DNA of 64,000 nt. It comes from Gemmiger formicilis (GTDB lineage: Bacteria; Bacillota; Clostridia; Oscillospirales; Ruminococcaceae). The stretch's first letter is position 1; every line of letters starts with the position of its first letter. The DNA lies in contig NZ_FUYF01000004.1 in the NCBI RefSeq assembly GCF_900167555.1, forward strand, positions 124,001 to 188,000, given 5' to 3'. The position numbers and the translations under genes are program-made. This document shows, piece by piece, positions 1 through 8,169 of the stretch. The notes under the pieces were generated by a model that saw only the letters and a list, made by a program, of their open reading frames with translations, had not been told where the DNA came from and ran no database searches.

Positions 1-69
1 ATCGAATACCTGCAGTATGCCGAGAACCAGCAGTCCGGCGGCAGTCTGCTGGCGCGGCTCTTTCGGTAA
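1..69 (+). CDS. yabP: C-terminal end of YabP-type sporulation protein (partial)
   Basis: The reading frame open from base 1 gives 22 residues ending ...SLLARLFR and a stop that abuts the next ATG (TAAATG). The 5' part lies outside the window. YabP, a YabP/YqfC-family protein needed for normal cortex formation in the spore, is encoded directly upstream of yabQ in Bacillus and clostridia. The short tail with a hydrophobic, basic end (LLARLF) fits that family, but identification rests mainly on gene order. Confidence 0.6.
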   Translation: MEYLQYAENQQSGGSLLARLFR

Positions 70-549
70 ATGGCCCCGTCGCCCGCGCCGTGGGCCGTGC
101 TGGGGGATGTGCTGTGGTGCTTAGGGCTCGGCTGCCTGCTCGGGGCCGCGCGGGATGCTGTGCGGCTGGCACTCGGGGAGGGGCCGGTGCGGTGCTTTTT
201 CCGGGACATAGCCGTGTTTGCCGCGGCGGCGGTGCTCGTCTGCGGGTTTGCCGCCGGGGCCAGCGCGGGCGGTCTGGCCCGCTGGTATATGAGCGCCGCC
301 GTGCTGCTGGGGGCCGTCAGCTGGCGGTGGGCGGTGCAGCCTGCCGTGCACCGCGCGGCGGCAGCACTGGCGGAGCTGGCGTGCAGACCGCTGCGGCTTG
401 TACACAAAATGCTCGTCAGGCCCGCACAAATGCGCTTACAAGCGGCCCAAAGCCGCCGCCGCGCCTGCCGCAAAGCAAAAAAATCTGCTAAAATCAAAAA
501 ATCCGCCGAAAAACGGTTGCAAAAACCGTCGAAAGTATTATATAATTAG
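70..549 (+). CDS. yabQ: Spore cortex biosynthesis protein YabQ
   Basis: This 159-aa membrane protein has three hydrophobic segments (about residues 10-30, 45-68 and 73-95) followed by a very basic, Lys/Arg/Ala-rich cytoplasmic tail. YabQ is an outer-forespore-membrane protein required for spore cortex synthesis in B. subtilis. The call rests on topology, length and the order yabP-yabQ-divIC-yabR, which is kept exactly here. The start codon touches the stop of the upstream gene, implying translational coupling. Primary sequence is poorly conserved in this family, so the family assignment is moderately sure. Confidence 0.75.
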   Translation: MAPSPAPWAVLGDVLWCLGLGCLLGAARDAVRLALGEGPVRCFFRDIAVFAAAAVLVCGFAAGASAGGLARWYMSAAVLLGAVSWRWAVQPAVHRAAAALAELACRPLRLVHKMLVRPAQMRLQAAQSRRRACRKAKKSAKIKKSAEKRLQKPSKVLYN

Positions 550-591
550 CCATACGTAGTAATGTGCATGTCTTGGAAGGGGGCATCCCAG

Positions 592-891
592 ATGAGAAAA
601 CGCAGCGGGCTGTCCCGCACCCAGTTTCTGGTGCAGTGGGTCGTACTTCCGGTGCTGGTCATCGTAAGCGCCGCTATGTTTGTAGGGCTGGTCAGGAACC
701 AGGTCTCCATCGCGGCCAAGCAGCAGGAGCTGCAATCGCTGAAGAACCAGCTGGCGGCACAGGTCACGGAAAATGCCGAGCTGTCCGGCACGCTCGACCA
801 GGGTGAGGACGCCATCATTGAGCGCTACGCCCGGGAGCAGGGCTACGCCAAGCCCAATGAGCGCGTCTTTGTGGACATCAGCGGCAAATAA
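592..891 (+). CDS. divIC: Septum formation initiator DivIC/FtsL-like protein
   Basis: This 99-aa bitopic protein has a short basic N-terminus, one transmembrane segment (about residues 14-36) and an extracytoplasmic coiled coil (about 40-75, e.g. AAKQQELQSLKNQL) ending in the family-typical YAREQGYAKPNERVF motif. DivIC couples FtsL and FtsQ/DivIB in the divisome. I chose the ATG at 592 because a strong ribosome binding site (GGAAGGGGG, 575-583) precedes it; an in-frame ATG at 562 lacks one. It lies between yabQ and the S1 gene, as in Bacillus. Confidence 0.87.
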   Translation: MRKRSGLSRTQFLVQWVVLPVLVIVSAAMFVGLVRNQVSIAAKQQELQSLKNQLAAQVTENAELSGTLDQGEDAIIERYAREQGYAKPNERVFVDISGK

Positions 892-961
892 CATCGTTTT
901 CAGCGGGGAAGCTTTGCGGCAGCCCCCTGTAATAAATTACATTTTAAAGGGGTATCATAGT

Positions 962-1444
962 TTGGCATTACAAGTTGGGGATATTGTCGAGGGCAAGGTC
1001 ACTGGTATCAAGCCGTTCGGCGCGTTCGTTTCTCTGCCGGAGGGCAAGACCGGTCTTGTCCACATCTCCGAGGTTTCTTACGAGTTTGTGCAGGATCTTT
1101 CTGCTGTGTTGAGCGACGGGCAGACGGTTTCCGTCAAGGTGCTTTCCATCGCACCGGACGGCAAGATCGCCTTGTCCATTAAGCGCACCCAGCCCGCACC
1201 GGAACGCGCACCGCGCCAGCCGCACGGTGAGCGCAGCGGCAACGGCGGTGATCGCCGCCCGGCCCCGCGCCCCAAGCGCGAGGAAAAGCCCCGCGTGTGG
1301 CAGCCCAAGCCCGCCGCCCCCCAAGGCGAGATGAGCTTTGAGGACATGATGGCCCGTTACAAGACCCGCAGTGAGGAGAAGATCGCAGACCTCAAGCGCG
1401 TGACGGAGAACCATCGCGGTGGATATTCCCGCCGCCGCGGCTGA
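962..1444 (+). CDS. S1 RNA-binding domain protein (YabR-like)
   Basis: This 160-aa protein has one S1 domain (about residues 1-72: VGDIVEGKVTGIKPFGAFVSL, then GLVHISE and KVLSI) followed by a long Pro/Arg/Lys-rich disordered linker and a short conserved-looking tail (FEDMMARYKTRSEEKIADL). The TTG start at 962 is preceded by AAAGGGG (947-952); no ATG lies near the domain start. It matches YabR/general-stress-protein-13-type proteins encoded after divIC. A role in RNA or ribosome binding is inferred from the fold. The basic tail probably adds non-specific RNA affinity. Confidence 0.85.
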   Translation: MALQVGDIVEGKVTGIKPFGAFVSLPEGKTGLVHISEVSYEFVQDLSAVLSDGQTVSVKVLSIAPDGKIALSIKRTQPAPERAPRQPHGERSGNGGDRRPAPRPKREEKPRVWQPKPAAPQGEMSFEDMMARYKTRSEEKIADLKRVTENHRGGYSRRRG

Positions 1445-1528
1445 TTTGGCCGCAGAAACCACAGTACGAACGGCCCTATCCTGACGGCTGTCAGCCGCCG
1501 GGCTGGGGTCTTTTTGCAATTTTAGAAT

Positions 1529-1578
1529 GTAGGGGGAGGTCATTGACCGCCCGCGGGCGAGCAATGCTCGCCCCTACA
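1529..1578. repeat. Family A palindromic repeat, copy 1
   Basis: Two abutting hairpins form this copy: a degenerate left unit (GGTCATTGACC arms) and a right unit GGGCGAGCAATGCTCGCCC that ends CCTACA. TGTAGG and CCTACA form terminal inverted repeats. It lies in the gap between the S1-domain gene and the methyltransferase gene. Confidence 0.8.
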
Positions 1579-1611
1579 AAATAACCGGCACATCAATAAG
1601 AAAGGACACCT

Positions 1612-2751
1612 ATGTCTACACTTTATACCATGGTCGCGCCCTGCTTTTTCGGCACGGAGTCGACGCTGAATTTTGAGGTCAAGCGTCTGGGCGCACAGAA
1701 CATCCAGGTCACCGATGGCCGCGTGGCGTTCCAGGGCGGGGCGGACGTTATCGCCGCCGCCAACCTGAACCTGCGCACGGCGGAGCGCGTCCTGCTGCTG
1801 CTGGCTACCTACAAGGCCACGACGTTTGACGAGCTGTTCGACGGCTGCTACAACATCGCGTGGGAGGACCTGCTGCCCGCCAATGCGGCGTTCCCGGTCA
1901 AGGGCTCGAGCCTGTCCAGCCAGCTGTCCAGCGTGCCCGCCTGCCAGAGCATCGTCAAAAAGGCCATCGTCAAGCGCCTGATGCACGGCCACAAGGTCGG
2001 CACCCTGCCCGAGGACGGCGCACTGTACAAGGTGCGCTTTGCCCTGCGCAAGGACACCGTGGAAATTTACCTCGACACCTCCGGCGACGGCCTGCACAAG
2101 CGCGGCTACCGCAAAAACGCGACGCTGGCCCCCATCAAGGAGACGCTGGCCGCCGCCATTGCTGACCTGGGCCGCGTGCGCCGCGACTCCCTCGTGCAGG
2201 ACCCGTTCTGCGGCTCCGGCACGCTGGTCATCGAGGCTGCCCAGAAGGCGCTGAACCTGGCCCCCGGTCTGCGCCGCCGCTTTGCCGCCGAGCACTTCGA
2301 CTTTGTGCCCGCCGACATCTGGGCAGAGCAGCGCCAGAAGGCCCTGGACGAGGTGCGCAAGGACGCTGCGTTCGAGGGCATCGGCTACGACATTGACCCC
2401 GCCGCCGTGGCACTGGCCAACGCGAACGCCAAGCTGGCGGGCGTGGGGGACCGCTGCCGCTTTGAGGTCGCCGACGTCAGGGAATTCCGTGCACTCGACA
2501 ATGCCACCGTCCTGACGAACCCGCCCTACGGCGAGCGCCTCGGCGACGCATCCGAGGCCGCCAGCCTTGCCAGAACGCTGGGCCAGGTCTGGCAGGCGCA
2601 CCCCGCGCAGGGGCTCTATGCCATCACCGCGGACGCCGAGTTTGAGCAGCACTTTGGCAAAAAGGCCGCGCGCCGCCGCAAAATTTACAACGGCATGATC
2701 CCGTGCCAGCTCTATATGTACTTTGAGCAGCCCAAGCGCGAGAGGAAGTAA
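1612..2751 (+). CDS. THUMP-domain class I RNA methyltransferase (RlmL/YpsC family)
   Basis: This 379-aa protein has an N-terminal ferredoxin-like/THUMP RNA-binding region (about residues 1-160) and a C-terminal Rossmann methyltransferase. SAM-binding motif I is DPFCGSGT (from D197), and the N6-adenine/N2-guanine-type catalytic motif NPPYGER starts at N303. The architecture matches the YpsC/RlmL group that makes m2G in 23S rRNA. Whether the target is 23S rRNA G2445 or another site cannot be read from the sequence. A good ribosome binding site (AGAAAGGA) precedes the ATG. The next gene starts 3 nt after the stop, so the two are probably co-transcribed. Confidence 0.9.
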   Translation: MSTLYTMVAPCFFGTESTLNFEVKRLGAQNIQVTDGRVAFQGGADVIAAANLNLRTAERVLLLLATYKATTFDELFDGCYNIAWEDLLPANAAFPVKGSSLSSQLSSVPACQSIVKKAIVKRLMHGHKVGTLPEDGALYKVRFALRKDTVEIYLDTSGDGLHKRGYRKNATLAPIKETLAAAIADLGRVRRDSLVQDPFCGSGTLVIEAAQKALNLAPGLRRRFAAEHFDFVPADIWAEQRQKALDEVRKDAAFEGIGYDIDPAAVALANANAKLAGVGDRCRFEVADVREFRALDNATVLTNPPYGERLGDASEAASLARTLGQVWQAHPAQGLYAITADAEFEQHFGKKAARRRKIYNGMIPCQLYMYFEQPKRERK

Positions 2752-2754
2752 GCG

Positions 2755-3576
2755 ATGGAAGACCTGAAACTTGCGATCCTCATTGATGCGGACAACATTT
2801 CGCCCAAGTATGTCAAGGTCATTCTTGACGAGGCCGCGACCTTCGGCGTGGCCGCCTGCAAGCGCATCTACGGTGACTGGTCGGATGTGCGTCTCAAGAG
2901 CTGGAAGGACGCGCTTTTGAACAACTCCATCATCCCCATCCAGCAGTATAGCTATACGACGGGCAAAAACGCGACGGACTCCGCCATGATCATTGACGCC
3001 ATGGACCTGCTCTACGGCGGCAATCTGGACGGCTTCTGCATCGTCTCGTCGGACAGCGACTTTACGCGGCTGGCCGCCCGTCTGCGTGAAGCCGGAAAAC
3101 TCGTCATCGGTATGGGCGAGAGCAAAGCGCTCGGCCCCTTCGTCAAGGCGTGCGACCAGTTCAAATACCTGGATCTGATCCTCGACCACGGTGAGACCGA
3201 CGACACCGCGCCCGCAGCCCCCGCCGCCGAGGCCGCCGCCCGCGCCAACGCCGGGGACGACACGGCCATCAACCGCGATTCCATTGGCCGCATCATCCAC
3301 GGCCTTATTGATGAAATGGACGACGGCACGGGCTGGGTGCGCACCTCCCGCGTCGGTGACCAGCTCATCAAGCGCTACCCGGACTTTGACGTGCGCAACT
3401 TCGGCTCCAAGAGCCTGAACAAATTCCTGGCATCCCTGCCGGAGCTCGAGGTCGAGGAGCGCATTCTGGCAAACGGCAACCCCATCCAGTTTGTCCGTGT
3501 GAAGCCTGTACCGAAGCCGGTCAAAAAGCCTGCGCCGCGAAGAACGGCAAAGCGCACAGCGCGCAAAAAGAAGTAA
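2755..3576 (+). CDS. NYN-domain (PIN-like) protein with OST-HTH/LOTUS domain
   Basis: This 273-aa protein has an N-terminal NYN/LabA-like PIN fold (about residues 5-145) with the acidic metal-site motifs LIDADN (D11, D13) and SSDSDF. After an Ala/Glu linker comes a winged-helix OST-HTH/LOTUS domain (about 180-245), then a Lys/Arg tail (KKPAPRRTAKRTARKKK). The family is predicted to be single-strand RNA nuclease plus RNA-binding module. Retained aspartates suggest an active enzyme. Coupling to the upstream rRNA methyltransferase suggests an RNA-metabolism role, but substrate and function are unproven. Confidence 0.88.
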   Translation: MEDLKLAILIDADNISPKYVKVILDEAATFGVAACKRIYGDWSDVRLKSWKDALLNNSIIPIQQYSYTTGKNATDSAMIIDAMDLLYGGNLDGFCIVSSDSDFTRLAARLREAGKLVIGMGESKALGPFVKACDQFKYLDLILDHGETDDTAPAAPAAEAAARANAGDDTAINRDSIGRIIHGLIDEMDDGTGWVRTSRVGDQLIKRYPDFDVRNFGSKSLNKFLASLPELEVEERILANGNPIQFVRVKPVPKPVKKPAPRRTAKRTARKKK

Positions 3577-3625
3577 GGGAGAGATTCGTCTCTTCCGTCA
3601 GACTGCCGAAAAAGGTGCGTTCACC

Positions 3626-3676
3626 CCTTGGCCCCCTCTGCGAGGGGGCTCCGCCCGCAGGCGGTGGGGGAGAGAA
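3626..3676. repeat. Family B repeat (CTTGGCCCCCTCTGCGAGG type), copy 1
   Basis: This palindromic intergenic element has the arms CCCCCTC-TGC-GAGGGGG followed by a second imperfect hairpin and the tail GGTGGGGGAGAGAAC. Related copies lie at 53636-53690 and 63414-63467. Confidence 0.75.
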
Positions 3677-3718
3677 CTGTGCGGTTGCCCGATGCAAACC
3701 GACCACCGCAAAGCAACA

Positions 3719-3750
3719 GCCCCGGACACATCGCGTGTCCGGGGCGTTTT
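3719..3750 (+). terminator. Rho-independent terminator
   Basis: An 11-bp perfect GC-rich stem (GCCCCGGACAC / GTGTCCGGGGC) with a 5-nt loop is followed by TTTT. It ends the methyltransferase-NYN operon just before the convergent lipoprotein gene. Confidence 0.85.
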
Positions 3751-3754
3751 CATT

Positions 3755-5113
3755 TTAATGTCCCAAAACCAGAAAATCCTGACTGACCCAGCCAAATTTA
3801 CGTCCGTATTTGACAAGCGCCCAGCCGGGGGCAGTGCTCAGAGCGCCGTACAGGCGCACCTGCGCGGAATCGGAAAGCTTGTCGAGAATGTCGTATTCCA
3901 GCCCCGGCCCGGTACGCACGTTTAGACGCTCACCGGCAGTATCCACCGAGAAAAATACAATATCCGTCCGTGTGGGCCGCGTGTCGGGTGCGACAATGCT
4001 TTCCGGCAGGTCGTCCAGCGGGTCGGGCTTCGTCACGCCGGGAATAGAATATTCGTGCCAGCCGTCGCCCAGCCTGACCCAGGCCGTGCCGCCGTCCCAC
4101 ACAAGGCCGTCATACGCGCAGGGGACAAATTCTGCTCCCGTGGAATCCAGCAGACCGAACTTTCCGTCCCGGCTCACCGGCGCATAGCCGTTTAGCAGCG
4201 GGGCGGCGCGGCGGTAGACCAGGGGTTCCTCTGTGTAATAGTCTGGGGCATAGACGCTGTCATAGCAGGGTTCTGTTACCTCGCGCCCGGCAGTGTCCAG
4301 ATATACCCATTTGCCGTCGCGCTGGGCGGGGGCCAGCGGTGCATCAAAGAAAAAATCTGCGGCTGTATAAATGGAATCGTTGGCGGCAGTGCCGTCTTTA
4401 TAACGGTAGGCGTATTGCCCATCGCTGACAAAATAATACCAGTCGTCGCTCTCGCGGTGTATTGTACCGCCGCAGGTGGGCACAGGGCCGTTGGCGCTGC
4501 CGCTGTACCGCAGCAGATCATCCTCTGTCGGGGCGCTGAACTCGCCCGGGCCGAGGCTGCCGCTGTATATGGACACAGTATGCTCCTGCAAATAGACAAA
4601 TTCCAGATAGCCGTCGCCGTCGTGCCCGTCACAGATCACACCATCGCCGCAGGCTTGCAGCTGACGGGCATATTCCTTTCGCAGCGCGTCGGCAGCCTCC
4701 CACGAAAGACCGTTTGTGTAGTCGTGCCAATGGCGGTTGCCGAGACCACATTCAAACAGCGGCTCCGGCGCGCGGCAGGGCAGAACCTCACTGCCGTCGC
4801 TGCGCATCAGGCCCCACTTGCCGTCCTTGCACATCGTGTAGTATTCGACCTCGGGGTAGGACTGCAATTCCCGAGAATAGCGGAGGAGCCGTATCTCATC
4901 GTAGTCCAGCACCGCCGCGCCGGTTTCCACGAGTCCCTGCGGCGGCACGGCGTCAGCTGTGGGTGCGGGCGTCGCCGCGACCTCGGCTGTTTCCCCGGTC
5001 TCCGTAGCGGCGGGGGTGGGTACAGCAGTGGGCGTTACGCTGCCGGGCACATCCGTCCCGGCGGTACAGCCCGCCAACAGCAGGGCAGACAGAATGCAGA
5101 GCCAAAGCTTCAT
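3755..5113 (-). CDS. WG-repeat lipoprotein with C-terminal SH3b domain (paralogue 1)
   Basis: This 452-aa protein has a lipoprotein signal (LLAGC, lipidated Cys16) and a Thr/Pro/Ala-rich tether (about 17-60). The central region carries WG-type repeats (KDGKWGLMRSDGSEVLPC, RDGKWVYLDTAGREV, RDGKFGLLDSTGAEFVPC). The C-terminal bacterial SH3 domain reads LNVRTGPGLEYDILDKL and ends GWVSQDF. WG repeats are structural modules of unknown ligand; SH3b domains usually bind cell-wall peptides. A surface, wall-contacting role is inferred. The next gene on this strand, upstream, is a paralogue with the same architecture; the gap is 18 nt. Confidence 0.8.
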   Translation of the reverse strand: MKLWLCILSALLLAGCTAGTDVPGSVTPTAVPTPAATETGETAEVAATPAPTADAVPPQGLVETGAAVLDYDEIRLLRYSRELQSYPEVEYYTMCKDGKWGLMRSDGSEVLPCRAPEPLFECGLGNRHWHDYTNGLSWEAADALRKEYARQLQACGDGVICDGHDGDGYLEFVYLQEHTVSIYSGSLGPGEFSAPTEDDLLRYSGSANGPVPTCGGTIHRESDDWYYFVSDGQYAYRYKDGTAANDSIYTAADFFFDAPLAPAQRDGKWVYLDTAGREVTEPCYDSVYAPDYYTEEPLVYRRAAPLLNGYAPVSRDGKFGLLDSTGAEFVPCAYDGLVWDGGTAWVRLGDGWHEYSIPGVTKPDPLDDLPESIVAPDTRPTRTDIVFFSVDTAGERLNVRTGPGLEYDILDKLSDSAQVRLYGALSTAPGWALVKYGRKFGWVSQDFLVLGH

Positions 5114-5131
5114 AGCAGCACACCGCCTTTA

Positions 5132-6520
5132 TTATTCCGCTGAAATCAAATACGCCGTACTGACCCAGCCAAACTGCGGCACATCGTACAGCGGGTCATA
5201 CCGCACCAGTGCCCAGCCGGGGGCGGCGGAGGAATACCCGTACACGCGCAGGGTGGAGGAAGAAATTTTGCCGAGGATGTCGTACTCAAGCCCGGGGCCA
5301 GCGCGCAGATTCAGGCGGTTGGTGCTGTTGGCATCCGCCATGAAAAACACCGCGTCCGTCCGCGCGGGGTAGGTGTCGGGGGCTGTAACGCTGTCGGGCA
5401 GGTCGGCCAGCGGGTCGGGCTTTGTTACGCCGGGAATTGTGTACTCGTGCCAGCCGTCGGCCAGCTTGACCCAGGCCGTGCCGCCGTCCCACGCAAGGCC
5501 GTCGTAGACGCAGGGCACAAGCTCTACGCCGGTGTTGTCCAGCAGACCGAACTTTCCGTCCCGGCTGACGACTGCATAGCCGCTCAGCAGCGGCGCGGCG
5601 CGGGCAAAGACCAGCGGCTCGTCTGTATAGTGGTTGGGCCGGTATATGCCGTCGTAGCAGGGGGCGGTCACTTCATGGCCCGCTGTGTCCAGGTACACCC
5701 ATTTGCCCTCGCGCTGGGCGGCGGCCAGCGGCGCGTCAAAGAAGCAGTCAGCCGCGGTGTATACAAAATTGTTGGCTGCACCGCTGTTCCTGCAGCGATA
5801 CACGTACAGCCCGTCGCCGACGAAGTTGTACCATTCGTCGCTTTCGTGCGTGGTGGTGCCATTCTGCGCGGGCACAGGGCCGTTGGTGCTGCCGCTGAAC
5901 AGCTGCAGGATGTCGTCGGTGAGCGTAATGAACTGGCCCGGCCCCATGCTGCCGCTGTACAGGTAGGTTTTATCGTCCTGCAAAAAGACAAACTGCCGGT
6001 AGCCGCCGCCGTCGTGTTCTGCACAAAGGCGTCCGTCGCCGCTCTCTGTCAGCGTTTGTGAGGCTGCTTTATACGCGGCTTCATAGTCCGGTGAGCCGAA
6101 CAGGTCGTCCAGATACCCGTGCCAATGGTGGGCGTTCCAGCTGCATTCAAAAAGCGGCTCGGACGCGCGGCAGGGCAGTACCTCGGTGCCGTCGCTGCGC
6201 ATCAGCCCCCACTTGCCGTCCCTGCACATCGTATAGTAATCGGTGTCGGGGTAGGGCTGATATTCGCGAAAATAGTCGATCAGCCGTATCTCATCGTAGT
6301 CCAGCACCGCCGCGCCGGTCTCCACGAGTCCCTGCGGCGGCTGCACAGCGTCAGCGGTGGGTGCGGCCGTCGCCGCGGCCTCGGCGGTTCCGGCAGTCTC
6401 CGCAGTTCCGGGCAGAGGGGCAGCCGTGGATGGCACAGCCGCCGAGGAAACCGCCCCGGCGGCACAGCCTGTCAAAAAAAGCATCGACAAAACGGGAAAC
6501 AAAGATCTTTTCACGGTCAC
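5132..6520 (-). CDS. WG-repeat lipoprotein with C-terminal SH3b domain (paralogue 2)
   Basis: This 462-aa protein is collinear with its downstream neighbour: lipobox FLTGC (Cys19), Ala/Thr/Pro linker, WG-type repeats and an SH3b domain (LNLRAGPGLEYDILGKI ... FGWVSTAYLI). Long stretches are near-identical to the paralogue (e.g. GLVETGAAVLDYDEIRL), showing a tandem duplication. I chose GTG at 6520 because AAGGAAGGG lies about 7 nt upstream; the frame stays open to 6598 but that stretch overlaps a terminator hairpin. A second GTG at 6514 is also possible. Its ligand is unknown. Confidence 0.78.
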   Translation of the reverse strand: MTVKRSLFPVLSMLFLTGCAAGAVSSAAVPSTAAPLPGTAETAGTAEAAATAAPTADAVQPPQGLVETGAAVLDYDEIRLIDYFREYQPYPDTDYYTMCRDGKWGLMRSDGTEVLPCRASEPLFECSWNAHHWHGYLDDLFGSPDYEAAYKAASQTLTESGDGRLCAEHDGGGYRQFVFLQDDKTYLYSGSMGPGQFITLTDDILQLFSGSTNGPVPAQNGTTTHESDEWYNFVGDGLYVYRCRNSGAANNFVYTAADCFFDAPLAAAQREGKWVYLDTAGHEVTAPCYDGIYRPNHYTDEPLVFARAAPLLSGYAVVSRDGKFGLLDNTGVELVPCVYDGLAWDGGTAWVKLADGWHEYTIPGVTKPDPLADLPDSVTAPDTYPARTDAVFFMADANSTNRLNLRAGPGLEYDILGKISSSTLRVYGYSSAAPGWALVRYDPLYDVPQFGWVSTAYLISAE

Positions 6521-6556
6521 ACACCGCCCTTCCTTTTTATAATACCAGTATAGCAT

Positions 6557-6591
6557 AACGCCCCGCACCGGGAAATACGGTGCGGGGCGTT
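6557..6591 (-). terminator. Terminator hairpin after the cysteine-synthase-like gene
   Basis: A 12-bp stem (CGCCCCGCACCG / CGGTGCGGGGCG) with a 7-nt loop, flanked by AA/TT, lies just past the minus-strand gene end. The U-tract is short, so termination efficiency is uncertain. Confidence 0.6.
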
Positions 6592-6609
6592 CGCGCAAAT
6601 TTTACAAAT

Positions 6610-7503
6610 TTATCCGTAGATATGCCGCCCGGCAAAGACGCACAGGGGGCGTTTGGCCTTGCCCATGCCCAGCAGCTGCACGGCAGCGGCAAGCGTCGCC
6701 CCGGCGCTGGTGCAGGCGGGCACGCCGTCAAAGAACAGCACCTCCCGCGCGGCGCGCTCGGCGTCGGCGGTGGTCACGGTCAATACGGTGTCCACGACAT
6801 AAGGGTTGTAGTTCTCCGGCACAAAGCCCGGCCCGATGCCCGAAATGCCGTGCTGGCCGATGAACCCGCCCGAGATGGCGGCACACTCGGCAGGCTCCAC
6901 GGCGACGATGCGCACCATGCTGTTCCATGCCTTGATGTACTCGGCCACGCCGGTGATCGTGCCGCCGCTGCCCACGCCGATGACGATGGCGTCTATGGCA
7001 TCCCCTGCGTTTTTATAAATCTGCGGCCCCGTCACGCGGCGGTGGTACTCGGGGTTGTCGTCGTTGGAAAAATAGTGGGTGTAATATCCGCCGTAGCGCT
7101 TGGCGGTGTCCTCGGCCACGCGCTCCATGGCGCGGCGCCCGCTGCTGCTGCAGGCGATGATATGCGCACCCAGGTCCTGCAGCCGCTTGCGCTGGGCAAT
7201 GGGCAGGTTGCTGGGTACGACCAGGATGCAGGGGTGCCCCGTTGTGGCACAGCTGACGGCCAGTGCCGCGCCGAAGCTGCCGGAGCTGGCCTCCACCACA
7301 GGCATGCCGGGCTGCAGCGTGCCGCGCTCGGTGGCAAAGGCAAGCATCGTCTCGGCCAGGCCGTCCTTGGAGGAACCCGTCGCGCCGCCGAAATCGAGAT
7401 ACGCGAGGATGCCGGTACTCAGCCCGTGCTGCGCGGAATAGCCGTCCAGCCGCACGATGGGGCAGCGGTAGACGTCCTGATAATAGCTGTGCAGGATGGG
7501 CAT
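6610..7503 (-). CDS. PLP-dependent cysteine-synthase-family enzyme (divergent)
   Basis: This 297-aa protein has the fold-type II PLP signature of O-acetylserine sulfhydrylase/cystathionine beta-synthase. The Schiff-base lysine is in GATGSSKDG (K46), and the phosphate-cradle loop is GSGGTITGV. The substrate loop normally read as TSGNTG is SSGSFG, losing the Asn that contacts PLP O3' in CysK. The family is sure; the reaction (cysteine synthase or another beta-replacement or elimination) is not. The ATG at 7503 follows GTGAGGTG at 8 nt; a GTG at 7518 is less likely. The gene stands alone between terminator hairpins. Confidence 0.8.
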   Translation of the reverse strand: MPILHSYYQDVYRCPIVRLDGYSAQHGLSTGILAYLDFGGATGSSKDGLAETMLAFATERGTLQPGMPVVEASSGSFGAALAVSCATTGHPCILVVPSNLPIAQRKRLQDLGAHIIACSSSGRRAMERVAEDTAKRYGGYYTHYFSNDDNPEYHRRVTGPQIYKNAGDAIDAIVIGVGSGGTITGVAEYIKAWNSMVRIVAVEPAECAAISGGFIGQHGISGIGPGFVPENYNPYVVDTVLTVTTADAERAAREVLFFDGVPACTSAGATLAAAVQLLGMGKAKRPLCVFAGRHIYG

Positions 7504-7677
7504 GGCGGGGCACCTCACTTTCCGTAAACAAAAGTATTCTTATTATAGCATAGTTCGGCAGGGTTTGCCACGGGTCTGGCAAAATATTGTGGGGCAATGT
7601 TGTAGGGGCCGCTGCGGAAGGTCCGCGGATTTCCTCAAAAAATCGCAGGAAATCGGCACAAAATCCGCCCGGACCCC

Positions 7678-7706
7678 TTGACTTTTCTCCCTGCGCCTGT
7701 TATAAT
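7678..7706 (+). promoter_or_regulatory. Sigma-A promoter of the ylxM-ffh operon
   Basis: TTGACT (7678-7683), a 17-nt spacer and TATAAT (7701-7706) form a near-consensus vegetative promoter upstream of ylxM. Confidence 0.8.
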
Positions 7707-7717
7707 TCAAAGGCTGA

Positions 7718-7738
7718 TGTAAAGAAAAATACTTTACA
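7718..7738 (+). promoter_or_regulatory. Inverted repeat TGTAAAG-N7-CTTTACA in the ylxM leader
   Basis: A perfect 7+7 inverted repeat starts about 12 nt after the -10 box, so it falls in the start of the transcript. It could be an operator or an RNA hairpin; no cognate factor can be named. Confidence 0.5.
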
Positions 7739-7770
7739 CGGCCTTCACAAGCAGCAAAGGGGGCGCGGGC

Positions 7771-8169
7771 ATGGCCGGCAAGCCGCAGAAAAACCTTGCC
7801 TACTCCGTCCTGCTGGACTTCTACGGTCCGGTCCTGACGGACAAGCAGCGCGTCATCCTGACAGAATACTATGATGAGGATCTGTCCCTGGCCGAAATTG
7901 CCGAGAACCTCGGCATCACGCGGCAGGGGGTGCGGGACGCCATCAAGCACGGTGAGGCCGCGCTCGATGAGCTGGAGCAAAAGCTCGGCAACGCCCGCCG
8001 CCACACCCGGATGCAGGCTGACTTAGACCGCCTGCGGCTGCTCGTCACAGAGATTCGCTGCTCGAACTCCGGCTCCTTCACGCCGGACCCGCGGATCACG
8101 AACGACACCGCGGAGATGCTCACGATTTTACACCGCTTGGACACGCAGGAGGATGCCGATGGCCTTTGA
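7771..8169 (+). CDS. ylxM: YlxM-family SRP accessory protein
   Basis: This 132-aa protein has a sigma-factor-like helix-turn-helix (LTDKQRVILTEYYDEDLSLAEIAENLGITRQGVRDAIKHGEAAL, about residues 22-66). YlxM is a conserved Gram-positive component encoded next to ffh that modulates SRP assembly or GTPase activity. It overlaps ffh by 11 nt, indicating translational coupling. The GC-rich C-terminal half is less conserved, as is usual. Confidence 0.88.
   Translation: MAGKPQKNLAYSVLLDFYGPVLTDKQRVILTEYYDEDLSLAEIAENLGITRQGVRDAIKHGEAALDELEQKLGNARRHTRMQADLDRLRLLVTEIRCSNSGSFTPDPRITNDTAEMLTILHRLDTQEDADGL

Noticed and set aside
1540-3300. Very long open minus-strand frame opposite the methyltransferase and NYN genes
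   Set aside because: It is an antisense shadow produced by high-GC third-position bias. The plus-strand proteins have clear family motifs, and the shadow protein has none and no ribosome binding site.
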